Positions 16,131 through 24,871 of a stretch of 64,000 bases of DNA are shown one piece after another. Both the position numbers and the translations under genes were made by a program. The stretch covers positions 1 through 64,000 of the forward strand of contig CAJUIA010000021.1 in assembly GCA_910586485.1 (NCBI GenBank). Direction: 5' to 3'. The notes below the pieces were generated by a model. The model was not told where the DNA came from. It made no database searches and saw only the letters and a program-made list of their open reading frames with translations. The stretch is from an uncultured Acetatifactor sp. (GTDB taxonomy: Bacteria; Bacillota; Clostridia; Lachnospirales; Lachnospiraceae). Every line of letters starts with the position of its first letter. The first letter of the stretch is position 1.

Positions 16131-16582
16131 CGGTCCGGATCCCTCTTATAATCAGGAAACTGTGCGGCCTCCAGGCTTTCCAGATAATTTCCCACCTCAT
16201 CCAGCTCTCCGTCGCAGTAGTAATAAAGCACCTGTTTTCCCGTAATATCTTTTTGTGCATAGCGGGTGTTTCGTATTCCCAAGGATGTAATTTTTTCTCC
16301 GCTTTCTCCGATAAAAGTCAGATGATACCAATAGTCAATATTGGAGCTGAATTCCTTCTTCCGGAAATTCACCTGCCTGATGCCGTTTACAATCCTGGCA
16401 ATATCCTCTGCATCCGAAATCACAAATTGATCGCCGTTGTTTCCGTTAATCACCTCAATGGCCGCAATTTCCTCCGCTGGAATTCCGCTCAGTAAGCGGA
16501 CAGGCAGGAGCCACCATACAAAGCCGCAGCATATGATTACGCCAATAACAGTACCTATGATGATTGCTGACTTCTTTTTCAT
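16127..16582 (-). CDS. Membrane-anchored protein of unknown function
   Basis: A 151-residue protein with an N-terminal hydrophobic helix (residues about 5-26, AIIIGTVIGVIICCGFVWWL) and an extracytoplasmic remainder. It is first in the operon with the response regulator and kinase, overlaps the regulator start by four bases and has GGAGG before the ATG. Since the kinase lacks an outside domain, this protein could be an accessory sensor or modulator. That is inference from position only. I do not recognise the family. Confidence 0.72.
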   Translation of the reverse strand: MKKKSAIIIGTVIGVIICCGFVWWLLPVRLLSGIPAEEIAAIEVINGNNGDQFVISDAEDIARIVNGIRQVNFRKKEFSSNIDYWYHLTFIGESGEKITSLGIRNTRYAQKDITGKQVLYYYCDGELDEVGNYLESLEAAQFPDYKRDPDR

Positions 16583-16622
16583 ACTAACCTCCGGACACTT
16601 AATTTGTTTTTCTTATACGGTT

Positions 16623-16651
16623 ATTATATCATTTAAAAACCGGATTTGAAA
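16623..16651 (-). promoter_or_regulatory. Promoter of the two-component operon
   Basis: Minus-strand TATAAT at 16623-16628 with TTTCAA at 16646-16651 as a poor -35 box and 17 bases between. It would start transcription about 35 bases before the ATG at 16582. Confidence 0.5.
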
Positions 16652-16741
16652 CAGATTTATAAAGTTTCCGTAGTTTTATCCACAGGCCTGCCAATCATAA
16701 AGGACCACTATCCACAACTTTCAAAAAACTGCAAAAATATA

Positions 16742-17572
16742 AGGAATCCTGATCCTTTTTATAGTAAAATTTTAGTGACCAAACAAAAATCTACTAAACA
16801 AAAAGGATGAGGATTCCTCATGGTTAATTTTACATCAAATACTTACCAAATGAAACGGAAAATTTAACTTTTCTACTAAAAAGGTTATCATGTGACAGAA
16901 GCCTGCACCCTCACAAGAAATGGACATCCCGTCAGCATCTTCTCTGAAATCCATTCCTCTAAGGAGAAGAACTTTACCTCCATCAATGGCTTGACTTTTT
17001 CAGCACTGGAGCGGGCTGCCTCCCTCTTTGGGAAAGCTTCCTTCGTCATAGACAAAGGGTATGATGACAACAAGATGTTCCGTAAGCTGGATGACTTAAA
17101 ACAGGATTATGTCATCCGTCTTACCGCAAAACGCAGACTGCCCTTTCATGGAAAATGGATCCCGGCAGCACGACTGCGGAGTCAACGTAAATGTAAAACC
17201 ATCTCTCCCTTTTTATAAAGGCAAAACCATGATACTGGCTGCCAATAGAAATATCAGTTTCGGGAAGATGCCATCCAGCTTGCAAAACTCTGCTTTTCCA
17301 GATGGCGCATTGAAAAATATTTTCGTTGCAAAAAGAAGGCTTTTCGCTTTGAAGACTACTGGGTCAGGAGGCAAAAAGCCATTAACGCCTTAAATTTCTA
17401 TATCACCTAGTGCATGGCATTCCTAACACAGCTTTCGATAAAACCAGAGACGACTGCTCTTAAGGTTTCTGTCATAAAAACAACTGCACCCATTAAAGAT
17501 AAAGTCCACTTCATCTATTACCGACTGTCAAAAGGCATCAGCAACATCCTTTCGTATATAACATAAAGGAGG
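16742..17572 (+). mobile_element. Degenerate IS4-family insertion sequence remnant
   Basis: A dead transposase copy. A 19-bp near-perfect inverted repeat (AGGAATCCTGATCCTTTTT at 16742-16760 and its complement at 16800-16818) hides the ribosome-binding site GGATGAGGA; the ATG follows at 16820. Reading from it gives MVNFTSNTYQMKRKI and a stop. The same frame resumes at 16892-17160 with VIDKGYDDNKMFRKLDDLKQ, and after a frameshift FSRWRIEKYFRCKKKAF appears near 17295-17345. The last piece fits the IS4 Y-R-E-K signature with the Tyr lost. At least two frameshifts or stops and an internal deletion make it inactive. Exact ends were not defined. Confidence 0.75.
16820..17572 (+). pseudogene. Inactive IS4-type transposase gene
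   Basis: Coding remains of the insertion sequence above. Frame 1 holds the start codon and a segment with the DDE-type core region (SFVIDKGYDDNKMFRKL, so a catalytic Asp of the family). Frame 3 holds FSRWRIEKYFRCKKKAFRF, where R and E and K keep the family spacing, ending near a stop at about 17408. A third fragment near 17440-17560 reads IKDKVHFIYYRLSKGISNIL in the same frame. Several stops interrupt the reading, so no full product is made. Confidence 0.72.
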
Positions 17573-17767
17573 GCATCAGGCGTTGATTGCGGACGTATCG
17601 TCCTGCTTATAGTCAACTGTGCCTGACGCTATTGATCTGACTTTGGAAGGAAGTGGATATTCCCTATTTCCCCGGCTTTGAGAGGGCAAGTTTTATTTCT
17701 GGAACCTCTAGGCAATCATTAAAAGTGCATTTGCAAAAACTCAAGGAAAATATACCAGCCACCGATT

Positions 17768-18964
17768 TTAATTTTGATGACTGGCATTATGATCATTTAT
17801 AACTTTCATACAATCTTCATAAAAATTTACTTTTTGGCCAATTTTATACAAATAATATATGCTAGCGGCTATGACTATAATGATTTCAAATACTAATGTA
17901 CCAATTAACTTTTCAACAGACAAATTCGTTGTGGAATATATTGTTAGTATTATTGTCATTAAAGCAATATAAAGTGGTATCACTAGAATCTTATAATATT
18001 CTTCCTCTTTTTGAAACATCCTATATTTTCCGTTCAAAAAATGCAGAAAATTATTTGAATTATAATTACTCACTAAAAACTTATGTATAAAATATTTTTC
18101 CCATTCTGAATATTTGTCAAAACAGGGGAATTTTTTATTTTCTTTAATCTTTTCTTCCCTATATTCTTTCCTATATCTCTTCCCAATGTTCTTATATATT
18201 CTATACTCTTTTTTTTCGTTAAAGTTATAGGGCGTATATTTCTTCTTTTTGTACCGTGTATTATGTAATCGGGTTTTATCCGTTGCCTCACTTCTTATAA
18301 CTTCATCCTCTCCATTTTTTACGATATTCACAGCGCCAATTTTATCCTGCTTTCTATTTTTATTAATCATTATAGTATCAAAAATAATATATGTAAGAAT
18401 GGACTCCTTTATTGGCGTCAAAAAATCATTTATCAACAACTCAAAAGTACTCATGTCTAGATGCCCTTTTAAAAGACTATTCAAAATTCCAATTAAACTT
18501 TCGTTAATTGATTTTGATGTAAACGATAATATAATACACGTAAAATAAAACATTCCAAATACTATATATTTAAAAACCTTATTGGCACTTTTGCAAACAT
18601 ACAGAACTATTAAATAAATAACATAAATTGTTATTTTTAATATTGCTTCAAAATCTTGTAATGTAATTTTTCCGCCAATCTTATTATCTATAAACACAAA
18701 TATAACTAGTGCAATTATAAATGAAATTAATATACCTCCAAATATTAGTAACATTTTACAAGCATATGAATAATCGGGTTCTTCTGCCCCTACCTTCTTC
18801 GATATTTTATCTACGATAAATGGATTAGTAATAATGCCCAAAACCAACACTGACAAACCATCAAGATTATTTTGAACATTTACTATAAAAACACAATTAA
18901 TAAATGCCCAAAACATAGATAATGATATAAACCAAAATATTACCTTTGCAAACCTTTCTTTCAT
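17768..18964 (-). CDS. AT-rich membrane protein, unknown function
   Basis: A 398-residue protein with about eight hydrophobic segments: four or five in the N-terminal 160 residues, another near 195-215, then a long cytoplasmic stretch rich in Lys, Arg and Tyr (NKNRKQDKIG to KKFPCFDKYSEW, about 90 residues), and two near 335-380. I chose ATG 18964, with AAGGGTGG upstream. The DNA is clearly more AT-rich than neighbouring genes and lies beside the dead IS, so it is probably acquired DNA. I recognise no family. The basic loop followed by two helices could suggest a phage-resistance or membrane-depolarising effector, but nothing specific supports this. Confidence 0.68.
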   Translation of the reverse strand: MKERFAKVIFWFISLSMFWAFINCVFIVNVQNNLDGLSVLVLGIITNPFIVDKISKKVGAEEPDYSYACKMLLIFGGILISFIIALVIFVFIDNKIGGKITLQDFEAILKITIYVIYLIVLYVCKSANKVFKYIVFGMFYFTCIILSFTSKSINESLIGILNSLLKGHLDMSTFELLINDFLTPIKESILTYIIFDTIMINKNRKQDKIGAVNIVKNGEDEVIRSEATDKTRLHNTRYKKKKYTPYNFNEKKEYRIYKNIGKRYRKEYREEKIKENKKFPCFDKYSEWEKYFIHKFLVSNYNSNNFLHFLNGKYRMFQKEEEYYKILVIPLYIALMTIILTIYSTTNLSVEKLIGTLVFEIIIVIAASIYYLYKIGQKVNFYEDCMKVINDHNASHQN

Positions 18965-19395
18965 AAACACCACCCTTTAAAGAACATTATACGGTTTTTT
19001 ATCGTATTAATCAATGACCAATTATAAACTTACCAAATTATTGTTGTTAGCCTTTCTGCATCCAATTCCCACACAATTCTTCCTATTCACTATTAAGCGC
19101 GCAAATCACATCAAAAATTCTTAGCTAGGACATGATAACCACTCTATTTTTTTATTGAATCAGTAAGATTGCATTCAATTCTCAATGCTTTGTGGAGTTT
19201 ACATTAAGATACATTAAGTTCTTTTGCTATTACATCTATAATCATATTGCGATATTGGCATTTTGAGTTTCTATTGCCTTCATGCTTATAACCTTTTATC
19301 TTAAACATAACTCTTCGGTCCTTGGCTGGATCATTCTTTCGTCTACCAAAGTTATTAGATAACAAAGCACAAAGTTTTAAATTCTCCATTTTGTA
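18965..19395. other. AT-rich intergenic stretch
   Basis: Between the unknown membrane protein and the toxin-antitoxin promoter there is about 430 bases of AT-rich DNA. A 61-codon reading frame at 19204-19389 on the minus strand has no ribosome-binding site and no family pattern, so I do not call it a gene. No hairpin terminator or repeat stood out. Confidence 0.45.
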
Positions 19396-19424
19396 TTGCT
19401 AACAGTTATACAATAGGTTATAAT
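19396..19424 (+). promoter_or_regulatory. Promoter of the RelB/RelE operon
   Basis: TTGCTA (19396-19401) and TATAAT (19419-19424) stand 17 bases apart, about 30 bases before the antitoxin ATG. An inverted repeat TTGTAT (19391-19396) / ATACAA (about 19408-19413) overlaps the -35 box and the spacer and could be the operator of the antitoxin. Confidence 0.7.
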
Positions 19425-19456
19425 AATATCAGTCCAAATAGAAAGGTGGTATTATT

Positions 19457-19759
19457 ATGGCTGCAAAAAGCGCAAATGTATTAGCCCGTGTTGAACCAGA
19501 AGTCAAAGAACAGGCAGAATCTATTATGTCCCAACTTGGTTTACCTGCTTCTGTTGTTATCAATGCCTTATATAAACAAATCATCATGACCAAAAGTATC
19601 CCTTTTTCGTTAGCACTGCCTAAAGAACCTACCACTCTGGATTCCTTAACCACAGAAGAATTTGACTCCATAATGAAAAAAGGACTTGCACAAGCCAAAT
19701 CAGACCAGTCACGCTCTGTTGCTGATGTATTTGCAGATTTAAGGCGGGAGATACGATAA
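19457..19759 (+). CDS. RelB/DinJ family antitoxin
   Basis: A 100-residue protein with the DinJ N-terminal pattern (SANVLARVEPEVKEQAESIMSQLGL, then SVVINALYKQIIM), a ribbon-helix-helix DNA-binding fold. The acidic C-terminal half would wrap the toxin. GAAAGGTGG precedes the ATG. Its stop overlaps the toxin start by one base. The operon is compact and has a good promoter, so it appears intact. It is the second antitoxin of this family in the window, of separate sequence from that at 10236-10508. Confidence 0.93.
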   Translation: MAAKSANVLARVEPEVKEQAESIMSQLGLPASVVINALYKQIIMTKSIPFSLALPKEPTTLDSLTTEEFDSIMKKGLAQAKSDQSRSVADVFADLRREIR

Positions 19760-20094
19760 TGGATAAAACCTATACTGTGAAAATCACTTCCCAGGCAGAA
19801 GATCAGATTCAGGAAACAATATATTATATTGCCCATGAATTAAGGGCTCCCGATGCTGCCCTTCATTTGCTGGATATGCTGGAAGATTCCATTGCATCAC
19901 TTTCGCATTATCCACAACGTGCAGCATTAATATCCGAGGAACCCTGGCATACAAAAGGAATACGCCGTTTGCCAGTGAAAAATTTCCTCATATACTTCTG
20001 GATTGATGATGCCAATATGAAAGTACAGGTAACAGCCTTAATCTATGGGAAACGAGACCAGCTGCATCAATTATCTCAAATGAATATAGAATAA
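19759..20094 (+). CDS. RelE/ParE family toxin
   Basis: A 111-residue protein of the RelE/ParE fold. The N-terminal strand KTYTVKITSQAEDQIQE, then two helices (YYIAHELRAPDAALHLLDMLEDSI) and the strands RRLPVKNFLIYFWIDD and VTALIYGKRD are typical. RelE members cut mRNA and ParE members poison gyrase; the long helical hairpin and the lack of an obvious His/Lys catalytic set make ParE more probable. The start overlaps the antitoxin stop. It is probably active, since nothing is broken. Confidence 0.9.
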   Translation: MDKTYTVKITSQAEDQIQETIYYIAHELRAPDAALHLLDMLEDSIASLSHYPQRAALISEEPWHTKGIRRLPVKNFLIYFWIDDANMKVQVTALIYGKRDQLHQLSQMNIE

Positions 20095-20152
20095 TATTCA
20101 TTCGCCCAAATAACCGCTTAACACCATTCACCATGAAATTATGCAATCCTCA

Positions 20153-22408
20153 TTACTCCCTGGCTTTCAGCACCTCCGTCGGCGTAATCCGGTTTATTTT
20201 TCGCGAAAGCAGCGCGCCTGATAGAAAATAGATTCCCATGACACCGGCAAATATCAGGGGATAATAGTACCACCGGAAGTGCAGATTCATTCCGCAGGCA
20301 ACATTTGCCACCGCCCAGGGATAAATTGCGTCAGTGGCAGCCTTAGACAGCGGAATGCAGAGAGCCGCGCCCGCCGCCACGGTAATTGTGATTCCTCTTA
20401 AATACAGAGTGCGTACTTCCTTCTGTCGGAAGCCGAAAATTTTAACCAGCGAAATGCCAAAGCCTGCGCGGTCGATCATCACCCCTGTCATCAAATACAT
20501 GACAACAAAAAATACAATCACCGAAACGGTCAGCAGCATCCTGACCATAGGCGCCATCATTTCGACAAATACTGCCGAAGAGCGCTCAATGTCAGAACGG
20601 GTCGTCGTGGAATAATAAAGGCAGTTCTCATCCGTTTCCAGCGCTCTTTCCGTCAGCAGGACATTGTACTCTCCATCCGATTTCCCAAACAGCTCCCGCA
20701 TGCAGCCGATCTCCATAAATGCCGTAAAACCTACGGAATAATCACAGATTCCCTCAACGGTAAATTTGTACTCCTGTGATCCAGCCTTATCATACAAAAC
20801 CAGTATATCTCCCTTGGCAAGGCCGTACTTTGTGGCCAGCGAGCTTCCTATAATGATGCTGTTTTTACTGTCCGCGGGCCTTGCGTCAAAGAATCTGCTG
20901 TTTTCCGTAATTCCCATCAAGGAAACATCCAGTGTATAACCGAATTTCGTTATGGACAGGGGTTGCAATAAACATGCTTCCCCTCCCTCTGGAATGCTTT
21001 CCTCCGGAAATTTTCCTGTGTACATATATTCAAATTTCACGCTGTTTCTGCTGTCAATTCCTACATTTCGGCACAGTACAAGGCAGTTTAATCCCAGCAT
21101 AAATATCATCATCGAGACAAACATTCCCACCGCCACGCCGACGCTTGTACGCAGCTCCCGCAGCATCTGCCGGATGCAAAAATTGCGTGTAAAGCTGCCG
21201 CTCTTTAAGTTCATTTTGCAAAGACCCACTGTTTTTCTCTCGTTTCGGATCAGAGAAAGGGCGGTCCGGGAAAGCTGTCTGTTGATCACAAGGAAATTAA
21301 TAAGCACCGAAATCACAGGCGGCAGAAGCACCCCGTAAATGATCAGATAAGCAGGATATATCCTGTCAAAGGCGGGAACGGAAAAATAGCCGTAGGCCTC
21401 TTTCATCTGCCATACCATGCCAATCTCTGAAAAGCCCAATACCAGACCGGAAACCCCGCCCAGCAGTGAAATTGCTGCAGGCAGGGTAATATAATGGCGC
21501 AGCAGATTCCTTTTCTTTACCCCCAGAGCATACAAAGTCCCAATGACACTGGCTTCACGGTTGATCTGATGAATTATAAACACGGATATGATATATGCAA
21601 ACAGTGCAATCACAACCCCGCCCGCAAGCAGCCCTACCGTCCTGTTCAGCACCATATCCCCCGCTGCCGCCAATATCCTCGGATTATCCTCTGCCGTGGT
21701 AAAAGCAGTTGTCAAATTCTTAACCTCATCCTTTACCACATCATGGATGGCACCGCCTGATAAAATATATGCGTAGGTATAACTCTCTCCGCCTTGTATT
21801 CCGTTCTCCGGCATCGTTCCATTGACTTCCCCTGATAAATCCTCATACTGCCCGGCGGTCACAAAGGCCGTCCCAAAGGAAAAGCTTTCCGCGGACATAT
21901 CCGAGAAATTACGCACCGGCAGATCATAATCCGGCGACGAACCGATCCCCACAATCTCAAATTCCCTTCCCAGAACCCGAATCCTGTCACCCACCGCATA
22001 ATCATGTTCTTCGCAGTAGCGCTTTTCTAAAAGGACTTCACCCCTTTTCTCCGCTGTCCGGCCCTCGTCCACGGCAATCAGATTGATTTCCGCACGATTG
22101 CTCATAAACCGTAAAGCGGAGCCATCCTCCTGTTTTATGTCCGTGGAAAATTTCTGCTCCAGAATCACGCCCTGCTGACGCAGATGTCCCTCCTGCTCCT
22201 TTGTCAACGGCTGGATCGTAGTAAACTCCCCGTCCTCAACCTGATTTTCCTCTGCACATGTACGGCTTCCCCTGATCATATTTTCCGCGCCGCCAACCAC
22301 CGATACCACCACGGCCATTCCCAGGGCCGTCATCAAAAACAACGCCAGCCACCGCCAAAAATGCTTTTTTATTTCCCTGGGCAGACGCTTTTTCAAAATC
22401 CTGTTCAT
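20153..22408 (-). CDS. FtsX-like ABC transporter permease (TetR module)
   Basis: A 751-residue membrane protein. The first helix is near residues 18-38 (WRWLALFLMTALGMAVVVSVVGG), then a large outside domain to about 250, three helices (about 258-285, 305-330, 355-380), a second cytoplasmic-linked helix near 425-445, another outside domain, and a final group near 640-660, 690-710 and 720-745. This is the two-half FtsX type. The coupling segment TLYALGVKKRNLLRHY is present. ATG 22408 overlaps the ATPase stop in the TGATG arrangement. It is regulated with the ATPase by the TetR protein encoded upstream. Probably exports or extracts hydrophobic or peptidic compounds. Confidence 0.88.
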   Translation of the reverse strand: MNRILKKRLPREIKKHFWRWLALFLMTALGMAVVVSVVGGAENMIRGSRTCAEENQVEDGEFTTIQPLTKEQEGHLRQQGVILEQKFSTDIKQEDGSALRFMSNRAEINLIAVDEGRTAEKRGEVLLEKRYCEEHDYAVGDRIRVLGREFEIVGIGSSPDYDLPVRNFSDMSAESFSFGTAFVTAGQYEDLSGEVNGTMPENGIQGGESYTYAYILSGGAIHDVVKDEVKNLTTAFTTAEDNPRILAAAGDMVLNRTVGLLAGGVVIALFAYIISVFIIHQINREASVIGTLYALGVKKRNLLRHYITLPAAISLLGGVSGLVLGFSEIGMVWQMKEAYGYFSVPAFDRIYPAYLIIYGVLLPPVISVLINFLVINRQLSRTALSLIRNERKTVGLCKMNLKSGSFTRNFCIRQMLRELRTSVGVAVGMFVSMMIFMLGLNCLVLCRNVGIDSRNSVKFEYMYTGKFPEESIPEGGEACLLQPLSITKFGYTLDVSLMGITENSRFFDARPADSKNSIIIGSSLATKYGLAKGDILVLYDKAGSQEYKFTVEGICDYSVGFTAFMEIGCMRELFGKSDGEYNVLLTERALETDENCLYYSTTTRSDIERSSAVFVEMMAPMVRMLLTVSVIVFFVVMYLMTGVMIDRAGFGISLVKIFGFRQKEVRTLYLRGITITVAAGAALCIPLSKAATDAIYPWAVANVACGMNLHFRWYYYPLIFAGVMGIYFLSGALLSRKINRITPTEVLKARE

Positions 22409-23109
22409 CACAAATCCTCCAGCTCTGCGGCAGGCGTGCGCCGCCTGTTCTCATAATCGCTTTTAATCAGCCCGTCTTTCACCACGACCACCTTATGCAC
22501 CATATTTTTAATGGAATTATTATGAGTAACGATCAACATGGTGGTGCCGTATTTTTCGTTTATCTTCTCCAACAGTATCAGAATTTCCCGTGACGTTTTG
22601 GAGTCCAGCGCCCCCGTAGGCTCATCGCAGAGCAGCAGCCTGGGATTTTTAATCAGTGCCCGTGCAATGGCGCACCTCTGCTGCTGCCCGCCGGAAAGCT
22701 GGGAGGGAAATTTGTCCCGCTGTTCAAAAAGGCCCAGCGTTTCCAGCAGCTCATTCAAGTCAAGGGGCTGGCCGGTAAGGTATTCGCATACCTGAATATT
22801 TTCCCGCACCGTCAGATCAGGCACCAGATTATAAAACTGAAAGACAAACCCCAGATTCTCCCGACGGTAATCAGCAAGAGCGCCGCTTTTCAGACCGGAA
22901 ATCTCCTTCCCGTCAACTACAACGGATCCGGCATCAATTTCATCCAATCCGCCGATACAGTTTAGCAGCGTGGATTTTCCACTGCCGCTGCTCCCCTGTA
23001 TCACACACATCTGTCCGCGCTCCACCCCCATAGTAATACCGTTCAGCACGCTGACCCGGCTTTCGCCGGCGCCATAACTTTTCTTTAAATCCGTGACCTG
23101 CAAATACAT
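22408..23109 (-). CDS. ABC transporter ATP-binding protein (TetR/FtsX module)
   Basis: A 233-residue ATPase: Walker A GSSGSGKSTLLNCIGG, Q-loop near FVFQFYNLVPDLTV, signature LSGGQQQRCAIARALI, Walker B LLLCDEPTGALDS and VTHNNSIKNM. The LolD/MacB class again. I chose ATG 23109 because AGGAGG lies six bases upstream; an in-frame TTG upstream would include the ribosome-binding site. The operator palindrome at 23146-23170 lies just upstream, so a TetR-type protein controls this gene pair. Confidence 0.93.
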   Translation of the reverse strand: MYLQVTDLKKSYGAGESRVSVLNGITMGVERGQMCVIQGSSGSGKSTLLNCIGGLDEIDAGSVVVDGKEISGLKSGALADYRRENLGFVFQFYNLVPDLTVRENIQVCEYLTGQPLDLNELLETLGLFEQRDKFPSQLSGGQQQRCAIARALIKNPRLLLCDEPTGALDSKTSREILILLEKINEKYGTTMLIVTHNNSIKNMVHKVVVVKDGLIKSDYENRRRTPAAELEDL

Positions 23110-23145
23110 TTCAAATCCTCCTGTCAAATGAATCTTCTACATAAC

Positions 23146-23170
23146 GCCAGCATAACATTGTTATGTTGGC
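23146..23170. promoter_or_regulatory. TetR-type palindromic operator before the ABC pair
   Basis: A 25-base palindrome of GCCAGCATAACA, a central T, then TGTTATGTTGGC, with one mismatch in twelve pairs. The core ATAACA-T-TGTTAT recurs at 23863-23875 next to the TetR gene. It lies 37 bases upstream of the ABC start and is the most probable TetR operator. Confidence 0.75.
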
Positions 23171-23218
23171 TGCTTAATATTAGCCGCACAGGCCTTGCAG
23201 TCTGTGCGGCATATTCTC

Positions 23219-23848
23219 TTATTTTCCGGTCTCCACATCCTCCAGAGTCAGCTTCATCCACCCGCTCACTATAAAATCCATAAAGCGCCCCATCACGGTA
23301 ATTGCTTTTTCCACATCCTTTTCATGAGTGAGCAAATGGCTGAAGGCATCAACTGCCATATGGGACAGCCAGTGGAGCATATAGCGGTTGATCCGTTTCC
23401 CCGGCAGTACTCCCGCCAGTTTCTCCGCTACCATAAAATACCTTTTTTCAATGGTCTCCACCAGCTCATCCACTACGTTTTCAAACCGAGTGCCCTGAGC
23501 CTTTGTAAGCAGCAACAGAAACTCCTGACGGTTCGCATATAGGTGACGAATCAAAACGGCGGCAAACTCGTCATGATCGCCGTCGGAATGTATGTACGTC
23601 TCCGGATTCAACTCGTTTTCCATGCTGAAATGCTCATATAACAGCTGTTTCAGCTCCAACAGCGGAGGCTCCACAATGGCAGCAAACAGGTCCTCCTTAT
23701 CTTTGAAGAAAAAATACAGCGCTCCTGTCGTTACTCCCGCATCGGCACAGATTTTCCGCAGTGAGGCTTTCAGGTAACCCTTGGCGGTAAACTCTTGCCT
23801 GGCGCTCTCCAGCAAATGCTCCCGTGTCTTCTTATCCTCACCGTCCAA
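23219..23848 (-). CDS. TetR family repressor of the FtsX ABC pair
   Basis: A 209-residue protein with the TetR helix-turn-helix (EHLLESARQEFTAKGYLKAS, then LRKICADAGVTTGALYFFFKDKEDLF). This matches the family closely, including the final Y-F-F-F. The start is decided by the ribosome-binding site: GGAGGG lies at good spacing before a TTG at 23848, whereas the ATG at 23869 has none and overlaps the operator. The two copies of the same palindrome, before its own gene and before the ABC pair, indicate repression of both. Confidence 0.9.
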   Translation of the reverse strand: MDGEDKKTREHLLESARQEFTAKGYLKASLRKICADAGVTTGALYFFFKDKEDLFAAIVEPPLLELKQLLYEHFSMENELNPETYIHSDGDHDEFAAVLIRHLYANRQEFLLLLTKAQGTRFENVVDELVETIEKRYFMVAEKLAGVLPGKRINRYMLHWLSHMAVDAFSHLLTHEKDVEKAITVMGRFMDFIVSGWMKLTLEDVETGK

Positions 23849-23862
23849 ATCAGGCCCTCCGA

Positions 23863-23875
23863 ATAACATTGTTAT
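23863..23875. promoter_or_regulatory. TetR operator at its own gene
   Basis: ATAACA-T-TGTTAT is a perfect 13-base palindrome and is identical in its core to the operator at 23146-23170. It lies 15 bases upstream of the TTG start, in the expected promoter-leader region, giving autoregulation. Confidence 0.7.
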
Positions 23876-23930
23876 GTATATATGCTAGCACATATTTTAA
23901 TATATGTCAATTCCCCAACCACACCAACCA

Positions 23931-23973
23931 CAGCATAACCCATTTGACGGATGACCGCAAATGGGTTATGCTG
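23931..23973. repeat. Perfect 16-bp inverted repeat
   Basis: CAGCATAACCCATTTG (23931-23946) and CAAATGGGTTATGCTG (23958-23973) are exact inverse complements around an 11-base loop, within which CGG/CCG can pair again. No T-run follows on either strand, so it is not a plain terminator. The outer part AGCATAAC/GTTATGCT repeats the half-site of the nearby TetR operators with a wider gap, so it may be a third control site or an RNA hairpin of the following small gene's leader. Confidence 0.65.
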
Positions 23974-24020
23974 ATAGAAGTAAAAAAACTTTATACCCAC
24001 ACCGTCCGGAGGAACAAAGA

Positions 24021-24263
24021 ATGCTGCTGAAGAAAAACAGAGATCTGGAAGCACTGCTGGAACGCATTGATAATAACATGGCCAACAATTATAAGGACGC
24101 CGCCCAAGACTATTTGAAGCAATATGAAGCAAGGCTTCATGAGCTTCTGGAAACAGGTGCCTTAAAGGACAAGCAAAAAGTGCACTATGAATCGCTCCTT
24201 GGCAGCTATCGGGAACGGATGAAGGAATTCCGTCACAAGGATCAGAAGCCCTACTGGACGTGA
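24021..24263 (+). CDS. Small helical protein, unknown function
   Basis: An 80-residue, highly charged protein predicted to be nearly all helical (LLKKNRDLEALLERIDNNM, then DYLKQYEARLHELLETGAL). GGAGG stands nine bases before the ATG at 24021; an upstream ATG at 23961 lies inside a hairpin and has no ribosome-binding site. I do not recognise the family. It has no operon partners, and the perfect inverted repeat at 23931-23973 lies just upstream. A small helical regulator or scaffold is possible. Confidence 0.6.
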   Translation: MLLKKNRDLEALLERIDNNMANNYKDAAQDYLKQYEARLHELLETGALKDKQKVHYESLLGSYRERMKEFRHKDQKPYWT

Positions 24264-24350
24264 TCAATTTCCTGACCGGATATTATGATTTTCCTGATGT
24301 CAAAATGCTGAATGATCAGTGCTTATGATTAGCAGGTTGGGAAAATGGGG

Positions 24351-24851
24351 TTAAATGAAAAAACAATAATCCAAAATTATGTTTCCCTTCTCGTCCGGCG
24401 TTGTAAAACGGGGGCATAAACCATTTTCAAAGGACCTTTCCACCCCGTTTTCATCAACACCCGGTTCCATTCCGGCATTGCGAAGAGCCTCCGGGCAATT
24501 ACCTATCATACTGTGTACTTCCTCTTCCCTGCCGTAAATCCAACAGGTTCCCAGGCTCGTCTTTGGGAAATCAAGACAGGAAAAGCCCTCCGGAACTTCC
24601 GTATTTTCCGGAGCAAACATGCCGATCCAGTATTCCAGAAGCTCTCCGTGCTTACGGCACTCCAAACCCACATATCCCCCGCCGTTTTCCCAAAGCTCCA
24701 GCATCTTACCCGTTCCGCCCATGCTGTTCTCCACTACGTCAAACCAGCCGTTGGCAAACCACTCGCCCCAGCCGCTGAAGTCATGATACTTCTTTCCGAT
24801 AAACCTCATTGCAGGAACTTCTTCCCGAAACACCTTGATAATTTCCGCCAT
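24351..24851 (-). CDS. GyrI-like small-molecule-binding protein
   Basis: A 166-residue soluble protein with the fold pattern of the GyrI-like/AraC effector-binding domain. Signs are the start AEIIKVFREEVPAMRFIGKK, a stretch with GGGYVGLECRKHGELLEYWIGMF, a segment TSLGTCWIYGREEEVHSM, and a C-terminus ending in ILDYCFFI. Proteins of this class bind drugs or small metabolites. It lies next to an AraC regulator carrying the same type of domain, same strand, 20 bases apart. It may buffer or sense a ligand for that regulator. Assignment is from recalled motifs. Confidence 0.68.
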   Translation of the reverse strand: MAEIIKVFREEVPAMRFIGKKYHDFSGWGEWFANGWFDVVENSMGGTGKMLELWENGGGYVGLECRKHGELLEYWIGMFAPENTEVPEGFSCLDFPKTSLGTCWIYGREEEVHSMIGNCPEALRNAGMEPGVDENGVERSFENGLCPRFTTPDEKGNIILDYCFFI

Positions 24852-24871
24852 ATTTTTTCTCCTTTTTGGGT

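Noticed and set aside
19204..19389. 61-codon minus-strand reading frame
   Set aside because: No ribosome-binding site, no recognised motif, and it lies in AT-rich DNA where such frames arise by chance.
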